A stretch of 64,000 bases of DNA, taken from NCBI GenBank assembly GCA_963682025.1, contig OY821518.1, positions 304,395,429-304,459,428 of the forward strand, written 5' to 3'. This document shows, piece after piece, positions 46,475 to 58,406 of this stretch (the stretch's first letter is position 1; every line of letters starts with the position of its first letter). This DNA comes from Cordilura impudica. Its lineage: Eukaryota > Arthropoda > Insecta > Diptera > Scathophagidae. The notes beneath the pieces were generated by a model. The model was given only the letters and a program-made list of their open reading frames with translations. It made no database searches and was not told the DNA's origin. The position numbers and the translations under genes were made by a program.

Positions 46475-48050
46475 TTTTGGAAAACTTTTTTCAAGTAAAG
46501 TTTTCTAATAAAGAAATGTAATTTAAATTTAAATTTAATTGCGTTTGGAAAATATTTAAATTTCTTTGAATTCTAAATACTTAAGTTCTTAAATTTTTTT
46601 TCTAAAAACTGCCATTAAGATTGTAACATTAAGTATTTTAGAAAACTCTCACATATAAATTGTGTCTGGGGATAATTTTTTTTGGTTTATACATAAATCT
46701 TAAAGAGAGTGAGATTTTAGTATTTCTATAATAATCAAATTAACATAACAAAGACCACAAAACTTCCTTCTGCTAACAGCTCAAAAAGGTCATTAACAAT
46801 TGACCCCCCACCATTCTGTTCACTATGTGACTTTACTCCACTTATAACTAACGACCGCCCATACACACAAATTAAACATTAGTTTGTTTATTGACTTAAA
46901 CATTATGACTCGTTAATTGTTCCAAGGCGTATTTATATATCTCTTTACAAAACAACAAAAAAGCAAAGACAGGCACTGGAATACTTAGACACAAAGAGTC
47001 TTTACACAGTAAAAATTTTGTTATTGTTTGCTGGTTGGTATGTTTGTTTAGAGGGCGTTAACAAGCCATCGATGGATTGGTTCGGACACAAAATTATAAG
47101 TGTACAAAATACTAAGAATTAATCATAATTTATGAAGTTTTTATTTATCTCTTTACAAAAATGCCATATTTCATTGAAGTTATTTCTCAAGCCAACAAAA
47201 TGTTACAACAGCCTACGGCCTTAAAGTGTTATTTGGTTGGCTTAACAATGTTGTAATTATCTTTGAATTGTTACCAGTAAATTGATGTTCAATGATGTTC
47301 GTTAAAATAGTTAAAAAGTTATAAATCATGACTGTAAAATTATGTGAAAATATGTAAATTTTCGTTTCATTCAATTATATAGAATATTCAATGAAGACTT
47401 TTGCAAATTTAAAGCCAATTACTAAGTCGATACAAAGTCAAAGTTGTTTGACAGCTATAAAATTACATGCAAAAGCTTTAAAAAATTAATTTATTAAAAA
47501 TATCATATAAACTCTCCAACGTGTTAATCATAATCACGAGTTGACGTGATCTATCACGTAATATATATTGTGTAAAATAATTAATGTAAACTAAGCCTTT
47601 TTTGATAATCCGAATTAAAGTTAGTACACAAAGTATTATTTAAGTTTATGACTAAAATGTCGATTTTCCTTTGTTATTAAAAGTAAAAATTGGAATAACT
47701 ATTATTGAAAAATAGGTACAAAATATAAAACACATCACACACATACATATGTAATTCAAAATTGACTCAACTCAAAATTTTCACTTTTTGAGTTTATATG
47801 CTTAAACTATGCACAGTACACTTGTTTATCTATAAAAAAATATCTGTGTGTTTTGCTGTTGTTAACTGTTGCTAAAAAACAGTTATGTCTTTCTTTGTGT
47901 TATGTCTTTCTTTATAATTTAATTGCTTCAATTGTCGATTTCTGAAAAATGAAAATTTTGAGTTCAGTCACTTTTTAATTATGCGTGCGACGTGTAGTGT
48001 TGAAAATTTGCTTGATGCGTTCAAAACATAAGTTTAACTAAACTAAAATA
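46475..48050. other. AT-rich DNA, no gene seen
   Basis: Nothing supportable. Confidence 0.45.
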
Positions 48051-48845
48051 AACAAGTAAGAAATTATATACGGTCTAGACCGACTATACGATACCCTATA
48101 CCATGCGTTTAGAGACCCTATCTCTTAGGCCCAACTAATTGGATACAGAAAATAAGCATAAACCAAATTTGAGTGGCATTTTTATTAACTTTTTTGGCTG
48201 CAGATACGAAAAAGTTCATATCGAATGCTATGTCTATATGGGGACTAGGTCCAAAAATGGACTCATCCTGACCATGGTTGGTAAAGTCTTTTGTATTTTG
48301 CGAAAATATATACAAACAAAATTTGAGATGAATCAGTGCAATATTTTTGTTTTTTGATAGATCTAAGTGAAGATGGGGGGCCTATATGGGGCCTATGACC
48401 AAGAGTTGTCCCATAGGGACCGTTTTTGGACTACTCATTAATGGATGTAATAAACACACACAAACCCAATTTGACTAAGATCTATACCACAATTTGGATC
48501 TTATGGCAATTTATGTCGATTTTATAGGGGTCATTTGTATGGGGGCTAGGTATGAACATGGAACGATTCTAACCAATTTCAATAGTGTTCATCCCATGGC
48601 CGATGAAAGCCTATATACCAAATTTCATCAAAATAGATATATATTTGCGACCTGCAGTTTGATTAAAAGGTTTACATGGACACACAGACGGACGGACGGA
48701 CGGACGGACATTGTTAAATCGATTCAAAAAGTGATTCTGATTCGATCGGTATAATAAAAGATGGGTCTAGGTCAAATATTTTTGGTTGTTACAAACAGCA
48801 GCACAAAGTCATTATACCCAAACCACATAGTGGTATAGGGTATAA
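48051..48845 (-). mobile_element. DINE-1-like element, family 1, near full length
   Basis: Minus-oriented, AACAAGTAAG to GGTATAGGGTATAA. ACGG run at 48687-48706. The hairpin has one change at its start (TATATACGG). Confidence 0.86.
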
Positions 48846-49388
48846 TGAAATTTCCATAAACTCAATCTCAGCTTTCTTTTCATCTATTTAAATGTTAATA
48901 AATTTATACAAATCACTAAAAACACCATCTAAATGTACAAAAGATCATTATTGAAAAGTAAGTATACCTGGGAAGCGGAAAAGTAATTTAAGAGCTGTAG
49001 AAAGAGAGCAACCTACGTCAGACAGAAAAAATTATACACTTTACATTAAGAATCATTAGGCTGTAATCTAATTCTTGTATTTTCGCAGTTTATTTCCAAT
49101 TAGAAAAATTCCAATAAGCTGTAGAAGGGCTTATAGGCAAACAAGGTCATGGAGAATGTTTTTTGCGATGCATTATTACCTTCAAAATGGATAAACAATA
49201 AACGTTAATATTATGGAAACTTATTGGAATGATTTAAAAACGATTTAAGGAAAACAGTTGCATTTTTCCAAGAAGAATGTGTTATTTTTGAGCAAGGCTA
49301 GTGATGCGCACGTGCCAAACAGTATCTAAAAATAAACTTTATCGTTTTTTAGAATGCAACTTTTCATGTGTAAGTGAATAAAAAATAT
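48846..49388. other. AT-rich DNA, no gene seen
   Basis: Nothing supportable. Confidence 0.45.
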
Positions 49389-49752
49389 AATATGAACATC
49401 GCGAAGATCGCGAAGCAGCTTTATACGGGGGCTATAACTAAGAATTGTCGTACAGAGTTTACTTTCGGAGTACTGAATAATTAGTTTGATAAACACACAC
49501 AAACCAAATATGAGACTAGATCTGAATAAGCACCGATTAATACCAATTTCAATAGCGTTCGTCCTATATCCGATAAAGGCTTATATACTAAACTTCATCA
49601 AAATATTCGCAACCTATACTTCGATTACAAAGTTTACAACACACAGATGGATAGACGGACAGACGGTGGTACTAGGTCTAATATTTTTGGTTGTAACAAA
49701 CATCTACACAAACCTATTGTACTCTGACCATATAGTGTTATGGAGTATATAT
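49389..49752 (-). mobile_element. DINE-1 family 1, fragment
   Basis: The right half of the element (GAAGCAGCTTTATACGGGG through CATATAGTGTTATGGAGTATA). Hairpin end lost. Confidence 0.75.
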
Positions 49753-50840
49753 ACGAATTCGTAAGTGTTATCTTCTCCTTCAATATAAATTATTAGGTTA
49801 CAATTGAAACAGACTAATAGAATATTGCAAATTAGATTCTTGCTGTGACATTTCGACTCTATTCAGTTAAACATTAAAATTTTTTTTCAATTTGTTTGCT
49901 TATGTACTCGTATTCGTACTCGTACTCGTACTGACATACATATGTACATATATATGTATACATGAGAGTCCCTCTGACTGCCTTTGTTCTAAATACATAG
50001 TGTATGCATTCAATGTTCGATTACTATTTACGTTGTTTAGCTATCTGCGTAGATATTAGTGTATAGATTTCAAATGTCCTGTTGTTATGTCATGTTAACG
50101 TCATTTGTATCTGTTATTTTAAGCTACATTTCGAATTGTTGAAATATAAGTTATATAAATGTTCTTTGTAGGCAACTGTTGTTCTGCAGTACCTTTTTTG
50201 GAAAAATTAACTAAAATATATCGATTGCTCACCGACCCGTCATAGGCAGATTATATCAAAAACTAATTGATTGTCAAGGAAATCTAGATTAAAGATTTTA
50301 AAGCTTTTATAAGAATTTAAGAAAATATTTATAAAACTTGTTATCTCAATCGTCGGATATATTTTTGTTTTCTTGAGAATTGATTAATCAATATACTGTT
50401 TGAATTTCTGAAGCGAATTTGTTTTAAATTAACTTCTAGAACAACAGAAAATTGCTTTATATATTTCAAAATAATATGGCTTACAAAATCGCTATCACCG
50501 TATTTGAAGTGGAATAGACAACATATTTTTTTGATATTTCTAGAATTATCTAACAATTATAGCAATAACAATTGAGTTGTTCGTATACAATTATAATAAC
50601 ACTTATGTATTTGGGATTTTGGGTTTATGAACAATGTAGTAGAAAAATGAGTAGAAGGCTAAAACTGTGATACGTAGTGTTAGGAAAATTTTTGCTGATA
50701 TTATTGATTTTTGTTAGCAATTATTTTTTAAATTATATATGTGTTTTATGTCGTGTTATATATACTGTGTAAAACAATTATTATTTTTGAAAATTGAGTG
50801 CAAAATTTGACGAAAAATTATTTATTTAATAAAATATAAT
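49753..50840. other. AT-rich DNA with simple repeats
   Basis: A CGTACT/CGTATT tandem run at 49904-49932 and ATGTACATATATATGTATAC near 49942. No gene. Confidence 0.5.
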
Positions 50841-50880
50841 CCCTGAAGGGGCTGGAAAAATACCAGCGAAACGTTGAGTG
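50841..50880 (+). ncRNA. Hammerhead-like motif 3, Penelope type
   Basis: CTGAAGG is followed by a strong stem (GCTGG / CCAGC, loop AAAAATA) and GAAACGTTGAG. This is the hammerhead arrangement, with one departure: the last core base of CUGANGA is G. No Penelope ORF lies nearby, so this may be a solo terminal repeat. Confidence 0.55.
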
Positions 50881-50969
50881 ATGAAAATTAAATAAATGTT
50901 TTTTATTTAAAATTGAAAAGTACATGACCTTAAAATCCTCATTAGAAATTTACATTCAATTTAAATATA

Positions 50970-51294
50970 CTAGCAGATTTCAGCCCTCGAAATTCAAGTG
51001 CTAGTTCTAGGAAATTTTATTTTTTCATTAAATAAAGACCCTAAAGGTATGCTAATCAATTATAGCAAATTCACAAACCAATACAAAAACAAACTCATTT
51101 TTATTACAAACACATTAACAAATTTAATAAATACACACACATAGCACTTTATAATTTTCTCAAAATAAAGGAAAAAAATTTTAAATCTAAAAAGCAATAC
51201 CTTTCAAATAATATACGTTTGGTCAAAATCGAGATAAAACGGTAGAACAAAACATCGGTAACAAGAAATCGCGTAGCCTATTAATATTATACGA
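50970..51294 (-). mobile_element. Helitron, tandem copy 1 (24796 family)
   Basis: Minus-oriented, from CTAGCAG with hairpin CTCGAAATTCAAG (one stem mismatch) to TATTAATATTAT at the 5' end. Joined head-to-tail to the next copy. Confidence 0.85.
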
Positions 51295-51611
51295 AAAGAT
51301 TCCAGCCCTCGAAATTCGAGTGCAAGTTCTATGAAATTTTATTTTTTCATTAAATAAAGACCCTAAAGATATGCTAATCAATTATAGCCAATTCGCAAAC
51401 CAACACATAAAACAAACTCATTTTTATTACAAACACATTAACATATTTAACAAACACACACATAGCACTTTAAAAACTTAAAAATTTCTAAATCTGCAAA
51501 ACGGCTAAAAAGAAATACCTTTCAAATAATATAAGTTTGGTCAAAATCGGGATAAAAGGGTAGAACAAAACATCGGTCACAAGAAATCGCCTAGCCTATT
51601 AATATTATAGA
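51295..51611 (-). mobile_element. Helitron, tandem copy 2 (24796 family)
   Basis: Same orientation. It begins GATTCCAGCCCTCGAAATTCG and ends TATTAATATTATAGA. The CTAG end is missing at the junction (ACGAAAAGATTCC), a common trait of Helitron tandem arrays. Confidence 0.85.
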
Positions 51612-51860
51612 TATATAAAATTATACATATATAAAATTATTGTAAAAAAAGATTGTTTTTCTCTTTCCAAACATTTTCGGATAGAATAAGATTGGACATT
51701 GGTGGTGGTGAAAAGCCAGGCTTTGGATCTAAATGGGTAAAAATGGCATAGCTTTATTAATCTATAACTCTTGTATAAACAGTTTTTTGTTCAATAATAA
51801 TAAAAATATTTTGCGAAATGTTCGATATATTAAAAAATATTATATATAATCCTATACAAA

Positions 51861-52679
51861 AACAAGTAAGAAAATTATAGTCGGTCGAGACCGACTATAT
51901 GATACCCTATACCATGCGTTTAGAGACCTTATCTCTTAGGCCCAACTAACTGGATATAAAAAAATAAGCATAAACCAAATTTGAGTGGGATTTTTATTAA
52001 TTTTTTTGGCTGCAGATATGAAAAAGTTCATATCGGATGATATATCTATATGGGGACTAGGCCCAAAAATGGACCGATCCTGACCATGTTTGGTAAAGTC
52101 TCTTATATATAATATATACAAATAAAATTTGAGAAGAATCAGTGCAATATTTTTGTTTTTTGATAGATTTAAGTTAAGATCGGGAAGCAGCTCTATATGG
52201 GGCCTATGACTAAGATTTATCCAATAGGGATAATTTTTCGACTACTGATTAATGGGTGTAATATATACATACAAACCCAATTTAACTAAGATTTGTATGA
52301 TAATTTTGATCTTATGGCAATATATGTTGATTTCATAGGGGTAATTTGTATGGGGGCTAGGTCTGAACATGGACTGATTCTCACCAATTTCAATAGCGTT
52401 CATCCCATGGCCGGTAGAAGCTTATGTACCAAATTTCATCAAAATATATTCATATTTGCGACCTGCAGTTTGATTACAAGCTTTACATGGACACACAGAC
52501 GGACGGACGGACGGACGGACATCGTTAAATCGAATCAGATAGTGATTCAGATAGTGATCATATAGTGATTCTGATTCGATCGGTATAATTAAAGATGGGT
52601 GTAGGTCAAATATTTTTGTTTGTTACAAACAGCAGCACAAAGTCATTATACCCAAACCACATAGTGGTATAGGGTATAA
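51861..52679 (-). mobile_element. DINE-1-like element, family 1, near full length
   Basis: Minus-oriented. Hairpin TATAGTCGGTCGAGACCGAC; ACGG run at 52498-52520; ends GGTATAGGGTATAA. The inverted copy TATAGTGATTC is duplicated near 52535-52570. Confidence 0.87.
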
Positions 52680-52687
52680 ATATACAT

Positions 52688-52960
52688 CTATATATATAAC
52701 AAATAGGGGTTAGTTACACCATTTATAACTTTATAACTTAAGAACAGCTGGACCGATTTTATTGATTTTTGATTTGTTGGATTCATCTCAGAACATCTAA
52801 TAAAACGTGTGGACAAATAAGTGGGCTTGTCACCTTACACGTAAAGTGAATTTTCAATATTCTATATCTTGAGTAATACAAACGGGAGATACTTTGTGTG
52901 AGTAGTCTTGCTGAAAATGAGCGATATCGGATCCATACAAAAAAACAATTAAAGGTCATA
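52688..52960 (+). mobile_element. Helitron-like element, second family, fragment
   Basis: Begins TCTATATATATAACAAATAG after A. It shares ACTTAAGAACAGCTGGACCG and AAAGTGAATTTTCAATATTC with 28138-28450. Lacks the 3' end. Confidence 0.5.
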
Positions 52961-54113
52961 TTAAGTTCAAAATAGAAAAGAAAAACTAATAACTTTTTTA
53001 TTCCGCATAAATAACCTTAAACTGTAAATTTACATGAGTCAAAAATTAAAGGATGAAATCTAAAATTAGCATTTAATATTAAGCTAATAAAAAATAATGG
53101 CAATGTTATTTATGCTGCCTTCTGTGTTCGTAATAATTCAGCTGTGCAATACTAAATTTTCATTTTTCAAAATTGCAACATAAACCATAATGATAATTCA
53201 CACTTTTAAACCGTTAAGTAGGTCAGCATTAGGGTGTGAACTAATTCAAAATGATTAAGTTTTTTCACAGTTCAATACAATTATGCATAAAAAAGTTTAG
53301 TTATTAAAATAAATTTGAATAAAAATTTAACTTTATCATTATCTTAAAAATTTTACATACTTTAAGCGATTTATTTTTTTTTTGGCTTAGATAAAATTGA
53401 AAATATTGCCAAGATGTCATTTTACTGCTTTAAAACATATCAAAGTCACTGTACTTTTATTGTAGCTCGTATATTCAATAAACTTCATAATTAAAGAAGA
53501 TGCCAGCAGCGCATTTGTGGCAGCTGACATCTTCTATCTTTTAAACATCTTATGTAAAATGTCATCACTGCTGACTTGAGCTATTGCTCAACTTATGAGT
53601 TTGTCGTTAACGAAATGTTTGATTAAAGATTGCAAATAAAATTTCTTGTTTTTATATTTTAAAAAGACAAAATAATAAATATTTTAACAAAAATTCATAA
53701 TTTTGTTTTTTAAATTTCAATCAAGATATTTTAGCTATTAATCTATGATTGATCGAGTTTTAAAAAGCCAAATGTCTTCAAATATTTATTTAACAAACAT
53801 AAACAAGATGACTCAAAACTTTAATGGCATTGTTAAAACAAACATCAATAATTAAACCGGAAAACCCATTACAAGACATATAAAAATTTATTTAAGTCAA
53901 AAACAAGATTTAAAAGATTATCAATTTACAGTCTATTTCAAAATGAGGCTTTAATTTGTATTAGTAAATACAGCTATGGACATAGAAATGGCACATTTTT
54001 TATGCATTTTTTCTTATACTGAATTATCGCAAATATTGTGTACAAGAAGCAACAATTATGAAAATGTAATAAAAAAAAAGAAATAGATAATACGTTCCGA
54101 AAAATAAAAAAAT
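52961..54113. other. AT-rich DNA, no gene seen
   Basis: Nothing supportable. Confidence 0.45.
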
Positions 54114-54160
54114 TTAATTTTGTTGAAAAATTATATATTGTTGACCTTTTAATTTGTTTT

Positions 54161-54289
54161 GTATTAAATTGTTCGGCATATTGGAATATAAAATATTAAA
54201 ATATATTATATATAAAAAAAAATCGTTTAGAATTTTTTTATAAAAAATTTTTTTATTTCGTAATGACCTCATGCCGAACAATTTAATAC
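54161..54289. repeat. Perfect 19-bp inverted repeat
   Basis: Arms GTATTAAATTGTTCGGCAT at 54161-54179 and its exact complement at 54271-54289, with a 91-base A/T-rich spacer. It lies just beyond the C-terminal end of a Tc1-like relic, so it may be part of that element's end or a small MITE. Confidence 0.75.
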
Positions 54290-54359
54290 CAAAAAAATTT
54301 AATTTTGCAATGGCATTTGATACTATTTTTGAATATACAAGCTTGCAGATCATTAATAT

Positions 54360-54770
54360 TTTGTGCCGAAGCCTTTGTTTTTGATGAGAGTTTCACACCT
54401 GCGGCCTACACGCTCTATGAGTTTTAGACATTTTCGTTGTAGCAGTTTTTATAATTTTTTTTCGTGATTGACTTCATTTCACACGTTTTCCATTGGATTT
54501 AATTCAGGGCTTTGCGCTGGCCAATCTAAAATGTCGAACTTTCCTGCACAAAATCAATGTTTTACTAGTTTGGAGGAGTCTTTGCGGTCATTATTTTGCA
54601 TAAAAAGTTCAAGTACTGAAACTTGCAATTAATTTTTACTACGCGACCTATGCCAAGAAAATACATCTCAAACCGTCTTTTGGGTGAACATAGAACCTAT
54701 TGACCATCGTTTCGTCATTCGGCAATACGTTTTTTCAGGAATCAATGCTTTTTTCTTTATGGATCTAAGC
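54360..54770 (-). pseudogene. Tc1-like transposase relic 3
   Basis: The minus strand carries the C-terminal half of a Tc1-family transposase: LDWPAQSPELNPMENV at about 54487-54540 (the motif before the last catalytic acidic residue), followed by EVNHEKK and, after breaks, LIERVGRRCETLIKNKGFG. Upstream pieces up to about 54770 are too decayed to assign with certainty. It has multiple stops. Confidence 0.72.
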
Positions 54771-54806
54771 GAAAGTTAATCGTTTTAAGATAGTAGTATA
54801 GGCTTT

Positions 54807-55600
54807 TTATACCCCACCAGCGGATTCCAGCCCCCGAAATTCGAGTGCAAATTCTAGGAAATTTTATTTTTTCATTTAATAAATTATTTTATAAGACAAT
54901 TCACAATTCAACACTTTTTAAATTGGTTTATGTCCAAAACTATTTTTCAATTCATCAAATAATTATTGTGAGTGAAGAAAACAAACAAATTTTTTTTACA
55001 AACAAAAAAATAAACTTTAAATGCATTTTAGCCCAAAAAAATGTTCCAGATGGCGCAAATCTGCAAATGTGGTGGACAGCTTAAAAGAAATTCCTTTCAA
55101 ATAAGATACGTTTAATCAAAATCGGGAGAAAGCTGTTTAACAAATCATCGGTAACAAGAAATCGCCATACGTATTAATATTATAGATACCACGTGGTCAG
55201 GGTATAACCAGTTTATGTTGATGTTTATAACTATGTTTCACCTGGACCCTACTACTATACTGATCGACTCAGAATCACTTTCTGAGATAATTTAGCGATA
55301 TGAATACATTTTGATGAAATTTAGTATATTAGCTTCTATCGGCCATGTGACGAAAGCTATTGAAATTGGTGAAAATCGGTGAATGTTCAGACCTATTCCC
55401 CATAAAAATGATAACTACGAGATCGCCATAAGATCGAAATTGTCACATAGACCTCGGTGAAATTGGGTTTGTGTGTGTTTATTACAACCATTAATCAGTA
55501 GTCCAAAAATAAATTATGTAAGACAATTTTTTTCTTGTTCCCTTGTTTTCGCAAAAAAAAAATCAATTTTTTGACCTAGTCCCCATATAAATATTGCCGT
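54807..55600 (+). mobile_element. DINE-1 family 1, split by a Helitron, 3' part decayed
   Basis: Plus-oriented. The first bases (TTATACCCCACCA) lie left of 54817, and the copy resumes at 55187 with TACCACGTGGTCAGGGTATA and continues to about 55600. The Helitron at 54817-55186 interrupts the start. The microsatellite and hairpin end are missing. Confidence 0.7.
54817..55186 (-). mobile_element. Helitron copy (24796 family), diverged
   Basis: Minus-oriented, from GATTCCAGCCCCCGAAATTCG to TATTAATATTATAGA. Inserted in the DINE copy above. Confidence 0.8.
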
Positions 55601-56287
55601 AATGAAATCTAATATTGTGCCATTTATATATCCATGACTGTATGTGCTCAAATAAAGTAGCATAAATATTTCTTCATGTTTCCCCAACTTACATATTAAA
55701 CCATAGACATATTTCATGGAGAAACATTTACTATTAAGTCGAAAATACCAATATTTATGTGTTAACTTTCTAAGCTGCGCAATTAATTGGAGCACATCTA
55801 AATAGTTTCTTTCAAGGTTTACATATAAAAAAAATTCTTTCAAATTACATTTCTATGTAAATTAACCACAGTAGAAGTTTAAAGTCATCTTGTAAAAAGC
55901 TTCTATTGGTATAAAATAAGCCATTAAGTGTTAAAACGTGTAATATTTTAAAATTGCTGTTGGCTGATGATTTTACTTCGTTACTCATATACGACTATTA
56001 AATATAAAACAAAAAATTTCATCGAACTCTAATTTTCTTTAATATTTTTGTCAACCACAAGTATCAATGGTCTTTTGAAAAAAGGCTGCTGACGACAAAA
56101 AATTAACATTTAAATGCGTTAGTATCACGCTGTTGTCTGTCATGTCGAAGAAGCCACCGTTATATGAATGTTTCGGCACCATACAATAGGGAGACCATTT
56201 TAAAATATTGTTTAACTAATGTAGCAGACAGGGGCTTACGAGTATCTACCACACACATGAAGTATTATTAAAGAAACACAAATATAA
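55601..56287. other. AT-rich DNA, no gene seen
   Basis: Nothing supportable; a 109-residue minus ORF here runs over DINE and flank and is not convincing. Confidence 0.45.
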
Positions 56288-56928
56288 AACAAGTAAGAAA
56301 ATTATAGTCGGTCTAGACCGACTATACGATACCCTATACCATGCGTTTAGGCCCAACTAACTTAGATATAGATATAGAAAATAAGCATAAACCAAATTTG
56401 AGTGGCATTGTTATTAATTTTTTTGGCTGGAGATATGAAAGATTTCATATCGGGTGCCATATATATATGTGGGCTAGGTCGAAAAATGGACCGACCCTGA
56501 CCATATTTGGCAAAGTTACTTATATTTTGAAAAATATATACAAACCAAATTTGAGAATAATCTGTGCAATATTTTATAGGTATTGTGTTTGGATTACTGA
56601 TTAATGGATATAATAAACACATAAAAACCCAATTTTATTGAGATCTATATGATAATTTGGATCTTATGGCAATTTATGTCGATTTCATAGGGGTCATTTG
56701 TATGGGACTAGGTCTGAACATGGACCGATTTTCAAATTTCATCAAAATATATTTTTATTTGCGACCTGTAGTTTGATTACAAGGTTTACACGGGCACTAA
56801 ATCGACTCAGAAAGTGATTCTAAGTCGATCGGTATAATAAAAGATGGGTCTAGGTCAAATATTTTTGGTAGTTACTAACAGCAGCACAAAGTCATTATAC
56901 CCAAACCAAATAGTGGAATAGGGTATAA
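56288..56928 (-). mobile_element. DINE-1-like element, family 1, shortened
   Basis: Minus-oriented, AACAAGTAAG with the perfect hairpin to GGAATAGGGTATAA. The ACGG run has been lost together with about 130 bp of body. Confidence 0.85.
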
Positions 56929-57760
56929 AAATAGTAATCATAAACAGCGACTTTGTCATTCACTGTTTCATTAACTAATTTACCAACCTGTCTTTAATAA
57001 ATGTGTCATTAAAACAAATCGTTGTCCATTAACGAAATTTAGTCATAGCACGACTTCGGGCTCATAAATAACAAAAATATTTTTTTTTTGGGGGGGTTTA
57101 TTTATGTAAAAATTTTCTTAATTGCTTGTTTGGTTGTTTGTTTGTGCACGAACTAGAGTGATCTCTTTTATTTCATCAATGAATAGCCAACACAATTATC
57201 CAGCTTAAACTAATATTATGTTGCCATAGTAAGTTTTTCTTAAGATTTATAAAAAAAAAAAAATACCAACAAGATATATCTTTTTATTTATTCTGAAAAA
57301 AAAAATGCTTACATTGGTGCTATGGATACCGAAAAACTTGTGGATACCGAAAAACTTTCCTTAATGAAACAATTTGTATTTCACAACACAATTTTTACAT
57401 TTTTCTAATTAATACATTTTGCTAATTTTAATCTTATTCTAGCAAAAATCTATGTCTGGCTTCAAGAAATTTTAATAACGATGGGATTTTGCTTTTCAAA
57501 AAAAAAAAAAAACAAAAATAAGCAGCAATTTTATTGCAGTTTAGTACCGTGTTTCATGGTAATGACAAAGAAAGTGGCAATAATGAAATACAAATACATC
57601 TTTCTCATAACAAATCCCCTTCTAAACAATGACAACAGGTAAGCAACGGGAAGGTAACAGGAAAGAAATGACAGAACTGTGTGCTATGCTTTTCCAATAC
57701 AACAAATTTAAATATACAACAACTTGATAGAAAATTATGAAATTACGAAAACGGAGAGCA
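56929..57760. other. AT-rich DNA, no gene seen
   Basis: A GTGGATACCGAAAAACTT phrase is duplicated in tandem near 57325-57358. No gene. Confidence 0.45.
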
Positions 57761-57765
57761 CGTCG

Positions 57766-58251
57766 CACTGTGGCTGAAATTTTAATTTAATTGGCCAAAA
57801 GTCTAATTTTTTTTGTCACCGATTTTTTAAATTTTAACGCCATTTTGTAGCTAATATATCCAGATAAATGTAGCCAAATTAGGTTAAACTATCGCTAACT
57901 GTTTTTTTAATCTTAGAAAAATGTGATTTTTTTGTTTTTTTTTTATCAAATATAAATTATTACTACTCGCAAGTTATCATCGATAATGACCTGCGGTCCT
58001 TTTTACAAGGTTGGATTATGGTATTTAGTTGTTGTAGGTAATCACAGCCCTACCGTTTAATATTAGAGGGGTTATGAAATATTTACTAAACTACTATATT
58101 GTTGTCAAATTTCAACTGTAGTGGAATAGAACTTCTAGGGAACAAAAGGGAACAAGAAACGTATACCACCCGTAAAAAAATTGCTAAAATATTTGATCGG
58201 TTCAAAAGTTACAGAATTTTGGCCCATGGAAAACGATTTTCAGCCACTGTG
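57766..58251. mobile_element. Transib-like nonautonomous element, 486 bp
   Basis: Left end CACTGTGGCTGAAA and right end reversed CACAGTGGCTGAAAA are inverted repeats, with GGCCAAAA conserved further in on both sides. Flanks CGTCG (57761-57765) and CGCCG (58252-58256) fit a 5-bp GC-rich duplication with one mismatch. Transib elements start CACWRTG, make 5-bp GC-rich duplications, and share this heptamer with RAG recombination signals. No transposase is encoded. Confidence 0.65.
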
Positions 58252-58364
58252 CGCCGTTAACGCGAAATTTTACTTTAGCAAAAACGAATTGTTATTTTCA
58301 AGACAAAAAATGCACACGTATATTATAGTATGCACTCAAATTTTAATTTAATTTAAATAATTTT

Positions 58365-58406
58365 TATAACCTATACCACTAGACCGACTATAATTTTCTT
58401 ACTTGT
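58365..58406 (+). mobile_element. DINE-1 family 1, both ends fused
   Basis: TATAACCTATACCACT is joined directly to AGACCGACTATAATTTTCTT and ACTTGTT, so the whole body is gone. The 42-bp remnant keeps only the element's termini. Confidence 0.75.

Noticed and set aside
48494..48754. ORFs in DINE copies (also 21402, 36468, 52293, 61491)
   Set aside because: The same peptide recurs only because the repeat recurs; the copies decay without preserving the frame.
55514..55843. 109-residue minus-strand ORF
   Set aside because: Part of it lies in decayed DINE sequence and the rest has no coding signature.
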